From Blastocatellia bacterium (lineage in GTDB: Bacteria; Acidobacteriota; Blastocatellia; HR10; J050): a stretch of DNA of 62,694 bases. The DNA lies in the NCBI GenBank assembly GCA_025054955.1, contig JANWZE010000152.1, positions 134,419-197,112 on the forward strand, in the 5' to 3' direction. Made by a program: the position numbers and the translations under genes. The notes below the pieces were generated by a model that saw only the letters and a program-made list of their open reading frames with translations, did not search any database and was not told where the DNA came from. Shown piece by piece: positions 52,359 through 61,495 of the stretch (positions are counted from its first letter, which is position 1; the number at the start of each line of letters is the position of its first letter).

Positions 52359-53212
52359 TGTTCAGTCGGGCAGGGCAGTGGTTCAAATTCATTGGCCACG
52401 CTTTCGCAAGGACGCCTACAGCAAAGCCGGTAGCTGGTCGGGCAGAGCAATGGTTCAAATTCATCGGTGACACGGCTGTCGCCTTGATGTTTCCCCAGAT
52501 GTGTTCTCTCTGTGGCTTGCCGGTTGACTCATTAGACGACGGGGTCACCTGTCGTCGCTGTTGGGACGAAACGCCCCGCCTTGACCGAACAAGCTGTTGT
52601 GAGCGATGTGGCTGGCCGGCTCACGTCAAACAGCCGCGCGGCGCTCACTCAGCGGGATGTCCTCAATGCCGCGACCTTGTGCTGACCGCATTGCGATATG
52701 CTGCCCCGTATGAGGGCGCATGCCGCCAGAATATCCTGTTTCTCAAAGACCATCCTGTTGTGTGCGGTCGGATTAAGGAGATGCTCGTCCAGACGCTGAA
52801 ACAAGAAGCTGTGCTTCAAGCCGCCACGTTAGTCGTGCCCGTCCCATTGCATCCTCAAAGACGACGTGAGCGCGGATTTAATCAAGCCGAGCTGGTGAGC
52901 AGGATAGTGGCGCGCGTCATGGGCACTGCGTTATGTCGTCGCGCGTTGATTCGGATCAAGCACACGGAACAACATCGCGCTGGCATGGATGCCATCGCGC
53001 GAGCTAAAAGCGTCAGTGAGGCATTTGCTCTGAAGCATCCTCACCTGATCGCCGACCAACATGTGATGTTGGTTGATGATGTGTACACCAGTGGCGCCAC
53101 ACTCAATGCGTGCGCGCGGGTTCTGTGGCAAGCCGGCGCCCGCTCGGTGGTGGGTTTTACTATCGCGCGCGTGGTGAGTCGCTCGGCTCTGCCGCAGCGC
53201 TCAGCAGCTTGA
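52355..53212 (+). CDS. comF: ComF-family phosphoribosyltransferase
   Basis: The 285-residue protein has a zinc-finger region (CSLCGLPVDS, CRRCWDE, CCERCGW, GCPQCRD) and a C-terminal PRTase domain with AATLVVPVPLHPQRRRERGFNQAE and the PRPP motif VMLVDDVYTSGATLNAC. ComF proteins function in DNA uptake or nucleotide metabolism. The first 44 residues repeat a short unit (QWFKFIG twice) and are encoded by a 70-bp direct repeat. The natural start may be the in-frame ATG at 52487 (MFPQMCSLCGLPVDSL), which gives the family N-terminus. The ATG at 52355 overlaps the upstream gene by four bases. Confidence 0.9.
   Translation: MMFSRAGQWFKFIGHAFARTPTAKPVAGRAEQWFKFIGDTAVALMFPQMCSLCGLPVDSLDDGVTCRRCWDETPRLDRTSCCERCGWPAHVKQPRGAHSAGCPQCRDLVLTALRYAAPYEGACRQNILFLKDHPVVCGRIKEMLVQTLKQEAVLQAATLVVPVPLHPQRRRERGFNQAELVSRIVARVMGTALCRRALIRIKHTEQHRAGMDAIARAKSVSEAFALKHPHLIADQHVMLVDDVYTSGATLNACARVLWQAGARSVVGFTIARVVSRSALPQRSAA
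52372..52466 (+). repeat. Direct repeat inside the comF N-terminal extension
   Basis: GGCAGGGCAGTGGTTCAAAT at about 52371-52390 recurs as GGCAGAGCAATGGTTCAAAT at 52441-52460, each followed by TCAT(T/C)GG, with a spacing of 70 bp. The copies encode QWFKFIG twice in the comF frame. The pattern looks like an inserted intergenic repeat that stayed in frame, or sits upstream of the true comF start. Confidence 0.6.
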
Positions 53213-53245
53213 AGTTCGACACTCAACCGCGTAGACTGATGGCTT

Positions 53246-53482
53246 ATGAAACGAGTCACCAAACATTGTGTTTTTTGTCAAACACCGACCGATGTCGTGG
53301 TAGATAAGAGTTTTGATCAAACATTGATTCGGCTGCTTGAGGAGAAGCCAGCCATTTGTCGCCGTTGCGTTCAGGAACGCCACCGCGACCCGAACGAAAA
53401 ATACTTCGTCTATGCCGGGGATATTTATCAAAAATGCGGCGATGTGCATCTGCGGTTATGGCCGATTGGCTCATTTCATTAA
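53246..53482 (+). CDS. Small CxxC protein of unknown function
   Basis: The 78-residue protein starts MKRVTKHCVFCQTPTDVVVD. It has two CxxC pairs (CVFC at about residues 8-11 and CRRC at about 38-41), a probable zinc ribbon, then a charged C-terminal segment (ERHRDPNEKYFVYAGDIYQK) with one more cysteine. It starts 34 bp after comF. No family is recognised. The frame's composition and the CxxC spacing support a real gene. Confidence 0.55.
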   Translation: MKRVTKHCVFCQTPTDVVVDKSFDQTLIRLLEEKPAICRRCVQERHRDPNEKYFVYAGDIYQKCGDVHLRLWPIGSFH

Positions 53483-53590
53483 CCGCTCTGCAACGTGGTG
53501 TTCACTCGGCGATCTTCGCGCAGCTTTCGCATCCACGATTGGAAGGTGAACAATCAACGAGCCTCAGCAAATTCATCCGGCTCGAATCGC

Positions 53591-54346
53591 TCAAGGTTGT
53601 TTGCGTAGCTGAATGGTTCCGGACACAGTGCGCACCAACAAGATTGCATGACCCTGGCCGTAGTCTCCTGTCACGTGATGATCTGAGCGTTGTGCTCCGT
53701 TCAGATGAACTCCTTCGGTTTGAATACGACCTTGTCGCGTGGCGGCATCGAAGGTAAATGAGGCTGGATCGCGAAAGCTGATGTCAATGCGGCCCATGGC
53801 TGAGTAGAGGTGGTATTTGCCTTCGTGGTTCAGTTGACCCGACAGTTTGATGTTGCCACTCATGCTGCTGGTCGCGTCTATCCAGGTGCCACCCGTGTCA
53901 ATCAACTCAATGTCTCCGTCAGTGGTCAACGCCTTCAGCTTAGTCCGCACCCCGCGCACAACAATTTTCCCATTCATTGTTGATAGGTTGACTTCGCAGG
54001 TGGGAGGCAGCCAAACACGAAAATGAACCGGCTCCGTCGAGACCAGTCCTTTGCGACGCAGCTTGATGATGAGCGCCCCTTTCGATAGGTTGGGTTCAAT
54101 GAACGTATGAGGCGCATGGATTTCGGCCATTATTTTGATCTCCTGGCGGTCCCAGGCCTGGACTTCAATGTTGCCGTGCAGTGATGTATTGTCCAGCGTC
54201 AAGGATGAAATCTGGTGTGCTGGGAAAGTTTTTTCGTACGGTTGGGGCTGCGTTTTTAGACGGCCGGCTGAAGGTTGCGCCAAGAGAGGAACCGTTGTGA
54301 TGAGCAAGAAAATGACCAGCGTATCAGCACGATATGTTTGCCTCAT
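53591..54346 (-). CDS. Exported DUF4097-like beta-helix protein
   Basis: The 251-residue protein starts MRQTYRADTLVIFLLITTVP, a signal peptide (cleavage near LLAQP). The mature part is repetitive beta-strand with the DUF4097 pattern (LTLDNTSLHGNIEVQAWDRQ, KALTTDGDIELIDTGGTWID, GKIVVRGVRTK, GNIKLSGQL). DUF4097 proteins are common targets of ECF sigma/anti-sigma pairs and are thought to form putative adhesin-like beta-helices. Here it is the last gene of the leftward operon with an anti-sigma and ECF sigma factor, 29 bp away. Alternative start four codons earlier (54358). Confidence 0.82.
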   Translation of the reverse strand: MRQTYRADTLVIFLLITTVPLLAQPSAGRLKTQPQPYEKTFPAHQISSLTLDNTSLHGNIEVQAWDRQEIKIMAEIHAPHTFIEPNLSKGALIIKLRRKGLVSTEPVHFRVWLPPTCEVNLSTMNGKIVVRGVRTKLKALTTDGDIELIDTGGTWIDATSSMSGNIKLSGQLNHEGKYHLYSAMGRIDISFRDPASFTFDAATRQGRIQTEGVHLNGAQRSDHHVTGDYGQGHAILLVRTVSGTIQLRKQP

Positions 54347-54375
54347 GCCTCCCACCACTGATGAGAATTGTGATC

Positions 54376-55095
54376 TTAAAGCTCAGAAAACTGCTTGAGC
54401 ATTTCCAGTTTGGCCTGCAACGCCGATTCGTAAACGGCCTGCAGCGCCAGATCAGTAGAGTTGAGCCGCGCCTTCTCCTGGCAATAGGACAGGCACGCAT
54501 CAATTTTCTTGAGATTCTGTTGGTAGACGGCTTTCAATTCAGGGCTCCAGCGAGACTGGGCGACTTTAATCCGTTGCTGTAGTTCGTTGATGCGTTCTTG
54601 CACGATGTCCATTTCGATCCTCGTTTTCTGAGTGATCGACTTGTTAGTGATTCTTCTGCTTATTCTGGGGGTGCTCCCCTCTCCCCAGTTGGACGAGTTA
54701 CCCTGGGCGATCGGTGGTTGGTTCACCGGCGTTGAGGTACGGTAATAGAAGACGGCGCCCCCGATGGCAATGAGCAACACCGCGGCCAGCGCCGGTTGCC
54801 AGGCCCAGCCGCTGAAGTTAAAAGGGAGCCAACGTTCCAACCAGCGTGTGGGTGCTGGCACTGGCCTGGGCGTTGGCGCTGAGTTAATATGGGCAAGAAT
54901 GTTCTGCCAGACGCGGTCACTCGGTTCGTGCAAGGGGAGTTGGCGACTCGCCTGGCAAATGGCCAGTAAATCTTGATAGCATGAATAGCAATCAGGGCAA
55001 TCCAGAAAATGAGTCTCAATAAGCTGGCGCTCAGCCGGAGATAAGAGCTCGTCAATATAGTCAGAGATTTTTTCTTGATATGCTGTGCATGACAT
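54376..55095 (-). CDS. Membrane-anchored zinc anti-sigma factor
   Basis: The 239-residue protein has an N-terminal zf-HC2 domain (MSCTAYQEKISDYIDELLSP, then H-x3-C-x2-C in ETHFLDCPDC). One transmembrane helix (PALAAVLLIAIGGAVFYY) follows, and then a periplasmic part ending in an extended helix (RINELQQRIKVAQSRWSPEL) that may be a coiled coil. It lies between the ECF sigma gene (six bp upstream) and the DUF4097 gene. It would hold that sigma factor at the membrane until an envelope signal frees it. Unlike the anti-sigma factor at 29867-30691, it has no CxxCH motif. Confidence 0.88.
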   Translation of the reverse strand: MSCTAYQEKISDYIDELLSPAERQLIETHFLDCPDCYSCYQDLLAICQASRQLPLHEPSDRVWQNILAHINSAPTPRPVPAPTRWLERWLPFNFSGWAWQPALAAVLLIAIGGAVFYYRTSTPVNQPPIAQGNSSNWGEGSTPRISRRITNKSITQKTRIEMDIVQERINELQQRIKVAQSRWSPELKAVYQQNLKKIDACLSYCQEKARLNSTDLALQAVYESALQAKLEMLKQFSEL

Positions 55096-55101
55096 ATATC
55101 C

Positions 55102-55665
55102 TTACTCCTCAGAACGCAGTATGCTCCGCAGTCTCATGCGGGCTTTATGCAATTGCGATTTGGAAGTCCCCACACTGCAATGGAGCATCCGGGCGATTTC
55201 CTCATGCTCATAGCCTTCGACATCATGCAGAAGAAACACGGAACGATAGCCAGGCGGAAGCTGTGCAATGGCTTGTTCCAGGGCGACGCGATCAACAATG
55301 GGCATCTCCTGGGGGCGCTCCGTGCCTGGCTCGGTGACCTCGACCATGTCTCCTTCTTCAGTGGTTGTTTCCAGGCGCACATTGCGCTTGCGAAAGTGCA
55401 TGAGGATTTGGTTGATGGTCAGTCGGTGTAGCCAGGTGGTGAAGGCGGCTTCGCCTCGGAAGCTCCCGATCTTGCGGTATACCTGGATGAAGACCTCTTG
55501 CGTCATATCCTCAGCGTCGGCCGGATTGTTCAACATCCTTAAGCATAGTGAGTACACCCGCCGACGGTGCATCTCATAAAGCTTGCCAAAGGCATCTATG
55601 TCCCCGCTCGCTGATTGAGCTACTAGTTGGGATTCCGAAGCGTCGTCTAAAATGTTCGCCCCCAT
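55102..55665 (-). CDS. ECF RNA polymerase sigma factor (RpoE-like)
   Basis: The 187-residue ECF sigma factor has region 2 ([40 protein letters not shown]) and region 4 ([40 protein letters not shown]), plus a short acidic linker rich in Glu/Thr. The sequence is of the SigW/RpoE type. It heads a leftward operon with its anti-sigma factor and a DUF4097 protein. The upstream 235 bp to the divergent XdhC gene should contain its own promoter, possibly self-dependent, but I could not pick a convincing site. Confidence 0.93.
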   Translation of the reverse strand: MGANILDDASESQLVAQSASGDIDAFGKLYEMHRRRVYSLCLRMLNNPADAEDMTQEVFIQVYRKIGSFRGEAAFTTWLHRLTINQILMHFRKRNVRLETTTEEGDMVEVTEPGTERPQEMPIVDRVALEQAIAQLPPGYRSVFLLHDVEGYEHEEIARMLHCSVGTSKSQLHKARMRLRSILRSEE

Positions 55666-55899
55666 TGCTCCGCTTTCTTTGTCGGAGCATCCCAGCTAGC
55701 CATTCAATCACGCTCACTGCGATGCTCTCATTTTTTGATCGGTTGTCCCGCGCATTATAGTATTTTAATTTTTCAGGCGAAAGGCCTTGTCAGCGGTGAC
55801 CAAGACTGCGCTAAAAGTCCAGCAAGGCGCTCTTGCCTGTGTGTTGCTTTAGGTGATCAACCCACATATAATCTTGCCCTTAGCTCGAATCACGCTGAT

Positions 55900-56232
55900 A
55901 TGAAGACGGTCATCTCGACACAACAGCTCTACGAACAGGTCTCAGCCGCCCTCGATCAGGGCGACAGCGTGGTCATTGCCACTGTTGTCGAAACAATTGG
56001 TTCAACCCCTCAACGGGCCGGAGCCAAGCTGGCTATTTTTGAAGATGGCCACATGATTGGGACCGTTGGGGGTGGTTGTGTTGAAGCAGAGGTGTGGGCG
56101 CAGGCCCGTGAAGTGCGCCGCCGAGGTCAGTCCGGTCTGTTCACGTTTTACTTGAATGATGATCCCGAAAAAGAAGAAGGAGACGTGTGCGGCGGCACGA
56201 TGAAGATATTCCTCGACCTGTGGTCGCCTTGA
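55900..56232 (+). CDS. XdhC/CoxI-family N-terminal domain protein (stand-alone)
   Basis: This 110-residue protein consists only of the XdhC_CoxI domain. It shows VVETIGSTPQRAGAKLAIF, the signature GTVGGGCVEAEVWAQAREV and the second Cys motif EEGDVCGGTMKIFLDL. XdhC proteins insert or sulfurate the molybdenum cofactor of xanthine dehydrogenase-type hydroxylases. The usual C-terminal Rossmann domain is missing here. It is instead on a second gene at 57062-57871, whose own N-terminal domain has lost the GGGC motif. The start follows the frame but no strong ribosome site is visible. Confidence 0.85.
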   Translation: MKTVISTQQLYEQVSAALDQGDSVVIATVVETIGSTPQRAGAKLAIFEDGHMIGTVGGGCVEAEVWAQAREVRRRGQSGLFTFYLNDDPEKEEGDVCGGTMKIFLDLWSP

Positions 56233-56312
56233 GCGCGAGGCTACTGATTGACCGTCGCCTCAGTCGAACCGTGACTGAGCAGGAACCAGCTTCCTGAGCA
56301 GGCTTTGCCCCT

Positions 56313-57065
56313 ATGGATTTAGCAGCGCGTCTGAAATTGCGATCCAATGACGTCGTCTCGTTTGTCGGAGGCGGTGGAAAAACAACGTGCATCTTTCGGC
56401 TGGGCAGAGAGCTTTTTCAACAACGTCGAAAAGCCATCATCACGACCACTACGCGCATAGGTGCTTGGCAGACCGATGGACATCCTGTGCTGATGCTGAG
56501 CTGTTGGCCGACGGCATCGGCGTGGCTGAGCCAGCTTCACGCTCAACTGGCTTTCCATTCAGTGGTGATCGTGGTAGCAAAACGAGAGGACCATAAGCTC
56601 ATCGGGATTGCCCCTGAAGCGATTTCGTCTTTTTGCTCGTTTGTGGACGCCGTGTTGGTTGAAGCCGATGGAGCGCGGTCACGGTCACTGAAAGCGCCGG
56701 CTGCGTATGAACCGGTTTGGCCTCCGGCGACGACCTTGGCTATCGCTGTCGTCGGCGTGGACGCCGTCGGCGCCCCGTTCAACTCAACAGTGGTTCATCG
56801 GCTTGAGCAGGTCGCCGCTATTGCTGGCCTGAGCGAGGGCGAACTCATTACGCCTCATGCGGTCGCTTCATGTATCTTGCACGAGGATGGGCTATTTGCT
56901 CGCGTCCCTTCGATGGCTCGGCGATGTGTGTTGATCAACAAGGTGAATTCAGAGGCACAACGCGCCGTGGCGATGCAGATTGCTCAGATCGTCGCTGGGC
57001 GCGATTCGGCGCTTGATGTAGTCATCGCTGATGTTCGCCTTAATTACGTCAAGGTGTGGTTATGA
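56313..57065 (+). CDS. yqeC: YqeC-like Mo-hydroxylase accessory GTPase/ATPase
   Basis: The 250-residue protein starts MDLAARLKLRSNDVVSFVGG. It has a Walker A-type GGGGKTT motif (SFVGGGGKTTCIFRLGREL), the TTTTRIGAW segment, an IADGAR-like block (VLVEADGARSRSLKAPA) and a C-terminal INKVNSEAQRAVAMQIAQ segment. This is the YqeC family, an accessory protein of selenium-dependent molybdenum hydroxylases. It lies between the two XdhC-type genes and overlaps the second one. The hydroxylase is not present in the window. Confidence 0.88.
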   Translation: MDLAARLKLRSNDVVSFVGGGGKTTCIFRLGRELFQQRRKAIITTTTRIGAWQTDGHPVLMLSCWPTASAWLSQLHAQLAFHSVVIVVAKREDHKLIGIAPEAISSFCSFVDAVLVEADGARSRSLKAPAAYEPVWPPATTLAIAVVGVDAVGAPFNSTVVHRLEQVAAIAGLSEGELITPHAVASCILHEDGLFARVPSMARRCVLINKVNSEAQRAVAMQIAQIVAGRDSALDVVIADVRLNYVKVWL

Positions 57066-57871
57066 CCGACAGAGAACTGGCGCAAGCGATCAAGCGGGTC
57101 TACAGTGAAGGAGTTCCGGCGGCGCTCATCACCGTGTTGGAAGCAGCGCCTGAGCTGGTCGGAGCAAAACTGCTCATTCGATTTTCTGAATCGGGTTTGC
57201 CTGAGCTTATTGGTGAGCCGTTGCCGCCTCTTGTGAAGTGCTGTGATCAACTGGTAGAAGCGGCCAGAGGCGTCATCCAGCGTGGGACAATTTCGCACCT
57301 GCGGATTGCAGTTGAAGGCAAGCATGACTCAATACACGTAATGATCGAGCCTGTGCGTCGCCGGCCTGAACTGATCATTTGCGGGGCGGGGCACATCGGC
57401 CAGGCGCTCGCTCCGATGGCCTGCCTGCTCGATTTTGAGGTGATCGTGATTGATGATCGCGCTGATTATGCTTCGCCCGAACTTTTTCCTGACGGCGTTC
57501 GGCTGATCGCGCAACCTTATGCGGAAGCCCTTGCCTCGTTGAACGTGACGCCGTCAACAAGCATTGTCGTGGTGACGCGCGGGCACAAGCATGACGAGAG
57601 TTGTTTAAGGATTGTGCTCAACACGCCCGCCCACTACATCGGCATGATCGGCAGTCGCAAGCGGGTGATCACCGTTTTTCGTCGGTTGCTGGATGAGGGA
57701 TATTCACGGGAAGCCATCGGGCGGGTTCATGCGCCGATTGGACTGGACATCGGCGCGCGCACGCCGGCGGAGATTGCCGTGGCGATTCTGGCTGAGATCA
57801 TCCTCAACAAGTACGGCGGTACAGGCGCGCCGAAACGACAGGCGGTCAAGCCCGAATTGCATCTGCGATAG
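57062..57871 (+). CDS. XdhC-family protein with degenerate N-domain and Rossmann C-domain
   Basis: From ATG 57062 (overlapping the yqeC stop as ATGA) the product is 269 residues. The N-terminal part corresponds to the XdhC_CoxI domain but reads PPLVKCCDQLVEAARGVIQR where the GGGC motif should be, so the motif is lost. The C-terminal Rossmann domain (LIICGAGHIGQALAPMACLL, VVVTRGHKHDESCLRIVLNT, YIGMIGSRKRVITVFRRL, GLDIGARTPAEIAVAILAEI) is complete and typical of XdhC. It therefore seems to complement the motif-bearing stand-alone domain at 55900-56232. Confidence 0.87.
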   Translation: MTDRELAQAIKRVYSEGVPAALITVLEAAPELVGAKLLIRFSESGLPELIGEPLPPLVKCCDQLVEAARGVIQRGTISHLRIAVEGKHDSIHVMIEPVRRRPELIICGAGHIGQALAPMACLLDFEVIVIDDRADYASPELFPDGVRLIAQPYAEALASLNVTPSTSIVVVTRGHKHDESCLRIVLNTPAHYIGMIGSRKRVITVFRRLLDEGYSREAIGRVHAPIGLDIGARTPAEIAVAILAEIILNKYGGTGAPKRQAVKPELHLR

Positions 57872-58220
57872 GGTTGCAAAATGATTCAACGACGAATTGA
57901 TGTTCATGCGTGGAGTTGATCGAGGACGTGCTCAACGGTTCAGGGGACGGGTTGAAGGTGAACATATACTCAGACCGAAGTGCAGGCCATATCAATGATG
58001 AACGGCTCAAGCAGCGCTTGGTGAGAATGTGGAGCTGGCCGAGAGTATTTTGTCTCAAAGCAAAGGGCCGGCGCGTGCTTACCGCCGGGAAAAATGCTCT
58101 CTGCCATGATGAACCGCTTAGAGCGATTTTCAATTGCCTTTAGTCTGGAAGCCTCACATCTTGCGGGCTCACGCACGATGGAAGCGTGCGCTCCCGAGGT
58201 AAACTCGTTCGCAAATCACT
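57872..58220. other. Intergenic region between XdhC and the ABC ATPase gene
   Basis: About 350 bp separate two convergent genes. I found no ORF with protein-like character, no inverted repeat of note and no RNA. Nothing suggests a feature here. Confidence 0.3.
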
Positions 58221-59197
58221 TTAGGGTTTCTTGACCAGGTAGCACGCGACATGATGGCCGGGTTCGGCTTCGATCAGGGTTGGTTCTTTCTCTTTGCATT
58301 CAGGCATCACAAACGGGCAGCGCGTATGAAACCGGCAGCCAGACGGCGGGTTGAGCGGCGAGGGCAGGTCACCCCTGGCCAGTGTGCGTTCACGCTTGAT
58401 GTCCGGGTCGGCGACCGGCACGCTCGAGAGCAACAGTTGGGTGTATGGATGCAAAGGGTTTTGGTAAATCGTATCGCTCGGCGCCAGCTCCACGAGTTTC
58501 CCCAGGTACATGACACCAACGCGCGTCGAAATGTGGCGGACGATAGACAGATCATGTGAGATGAACAGGTAAGTCAAGCCGTGCCGCTCTTGCAGGTCTT
58601 GAAGCAAATTGATGATTTGCGCTTGAATGGAAACGTCGAGAGCGGAGACCGGCTCATCCGCCACGATGAATTTCGGATTCAGCGCCAGCGCCCGCGCGAT
58701 GCCGATGCGTTGACGCTGGCCGCCGGAGAATTCGTGTGGATAGCGACTCGCGTAGCTTGGATCAAGTCCGACATCCTCCATTAGCTCACGCACGCGCTGT
58801 TGCCGTTCAGCTTTCGAGCCCAGACGGTGGACGATGAGCGGTTCCTCAATAATCTTGCCAACGGTCATCCTCGGATTGAGTGAGGAGTACGGGTCTTGAA
58901 AGATGATCTGCATGTGACGGCGCATGGCGCGCATCTCGTTGCGGTTCAGTTGCAGCAGATTCGTTCCTTCAAATCGAACAGCGCCGGCGTCGGGTTCAAT
59001 CAGCCTGAGAATACAGCGACCGAATGTTGTCTTGCCGCAGCCTGATTCGCCCACCAATCCCAATGTCTCGCCTTGTGCGATAGAGAGACTTAGGTCGTCT
59101 ACGGCGCGCACCACCTGTCGTTGGCGAGCAAAGAACCCTTCGTTGAGCCTGAAATGTTTGGTCAGATTGTTGACTTGGACAAGCGGAATCGTTTCAC

Positions 59198-59201
<4 letters not shown>
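58221..59201 (-). CDS. Oligopeptide/dipeptide ABC transporter ATP-binding protein (OppF/DppF-like)
   Basis: The 326-residue ATPase from Met 59201 has Walker [16 protein letters not shown], the Q-loop [16 protein letters not shown] and the signature [18 protein letters not shown]. The Walker B is [20 protein letters not shown] and the switch is [11 protein letters not shown]. The C-terminal oligopeptide/dipeptide-type extension follows ([41 protein letters not shown]). No permease or substrate-binding gene is in view. The ATG overlaps the kbl stop (ATGA). A 43-codon upstream extension of the frame lies inside kbl and is not used. Confidence 0.92.
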
Positions 59202-60433
<1,232 letters not shown>

Positions 60434-60460
60434 GTTTGTTCACCTCCTGTAACGCTGAGG

Positions 60461-61480
60461 TTATTTTTGGTAGTAACGTGAGATGGTCGGCACGAGGTAC
60501 TCATCAAAGGCGCGATCCAGATCATAATCCGGCTTCCAGCCCCAATCATCGCGCGCCGGCATGTCGTCAACGTTGGCCGGCCAGGAGTCAACAATCCGCG
60601 CGCGCGGCACATCCACTTTGAACGTGATACGAGCGTTGGGAAATGCGCGCAGAACACGGTCGCGGAATTCACCTGCTGTGAAACTGAAGGATGTGACATT
60701 GTACACCCGTTGCGTCAGCCGCTCGGCGGGCGCGTCGGCCAGCATGGTCAGCGCTTTGATCGCGTCGGGCATGACCATGAACGGCAACTGCGCGCCTTCA
60801 TCTACGAAGCACTCGTAGGGTTCGCCTTTGGCGGCTGCGTGAAGCATTTCGGGCGCGTAATCGCTGGTGCCGCCTGAAGGAATCGTGGTCGCGCTGATCA
60901 ATCCGGGAAAGCGCAGCGCCCGGAAGTCTACCCCGCTGGAGGCTTGCTCTGCCGAAAGCTGACGGAAGTGCAGCGTGAAGTAACGGCCGAGTTGTTCGCA
61001 GTAGAGTTTATTGCAGCCATACATGGTCGTGGGGAAATTGAAGTCAGTTTCTCGCACGCGGCCGATGCGCATTTTGGTGGCGCGATCCGGTAACCCATAG
61101 GCAGCAATCGAGCTTGGAAATAGGAATTTGACAGTGTGGCCATGCCAGCGCGACTGCTCATGAGCCAGTTGCAACAGATTGAGCGTCCCTTCCACATTGA
61201 CGCGATGCGCGCGCGCCGGCGTGTATTCTGAGCGTGTGCTGAGCAGCGCCGCCAGATGGTAAATTTGATGAATTTCGTATTCGCTCACCATGCGCTGCAA
61301 CAGATTCTCGTCCAGGATGTCGCCGACGATGGTCGCCGTGCAATAGCGCGCCAACTGTTCGTCAATTTGATTGAGATCAATGGCCACGATGTTTGACGCT
61401 CCGTGTTGACCGAGGTGGTTGATGAGTCCGTGTCCGATCTCACCGTTAGCGCCGGTAATCAAAATAACAGGCTTTCGCAT
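60461..61480 (-). CDS. tdh: SDR-type L-threonine 3-dehydrogenase
   Basis: The 339-residue NAD-dependent SDR starts MRKPVILITGANGEIGHGLI. It has the Rossmann GxxGxxG (GANGEIG), the active-site YxxxK (MYGCNKLYCEQLGRY) and conserved blocks IYHLAALLSTRSE, VNVEGTLNLLQLA, LRFPGLISATTIPSGGTSDY and YNVTSFSFTAGEF. This is the short-chain (mammalian-type) L-threonine dehydrogenase, not the zinc-dependent E. coli Tdh. It makes 2-amino-3-ketobutyrate for Kbl, whose gene follows directly. Together with kbl it converts threonine to glycine and acetyl-CoA. Confidence 0.92.
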   Translation of the reverse strand: MRKPVILITGANGEIGHGLINHLGQHGASNIVAIDLNQIDEQLARYCTATIVGDILDENLLQRMVSEYEIHQIYHLAALLSTRSEYTPARAHRVNVEGTLNLLQLAHEQSRWHGHTVKFLFPSSIAAYGLPDRATKMRIGRVRETDFNFPTTMYGCNKLYCEQLGRYFTLHFRQLSAEQASSGVDFRALRFPGLISATTIPSGGTSDYAPEMLHAAAKGEPYECFVDEGAQLPFMVMPDAIKALTMLADAPAERLTQRVYNVTSFSFTAGEFRDRVLRAFPNARITFKVDVPRARIVDSWPANVDDMPARDDWGWKPDYDLDRAFDEYLVPTISRYYQK

Positions 61481-61495
61481 AGGCCCTGATTGTAC

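Noticed and set aside
52371-52467. Possible second CRISPR array (70-bp period direct repeat)
   Set aside because: The shared part is only about 26 bp and imperfect, it lies in the comF frame, and there are only two copies. It fits a local duplication better.
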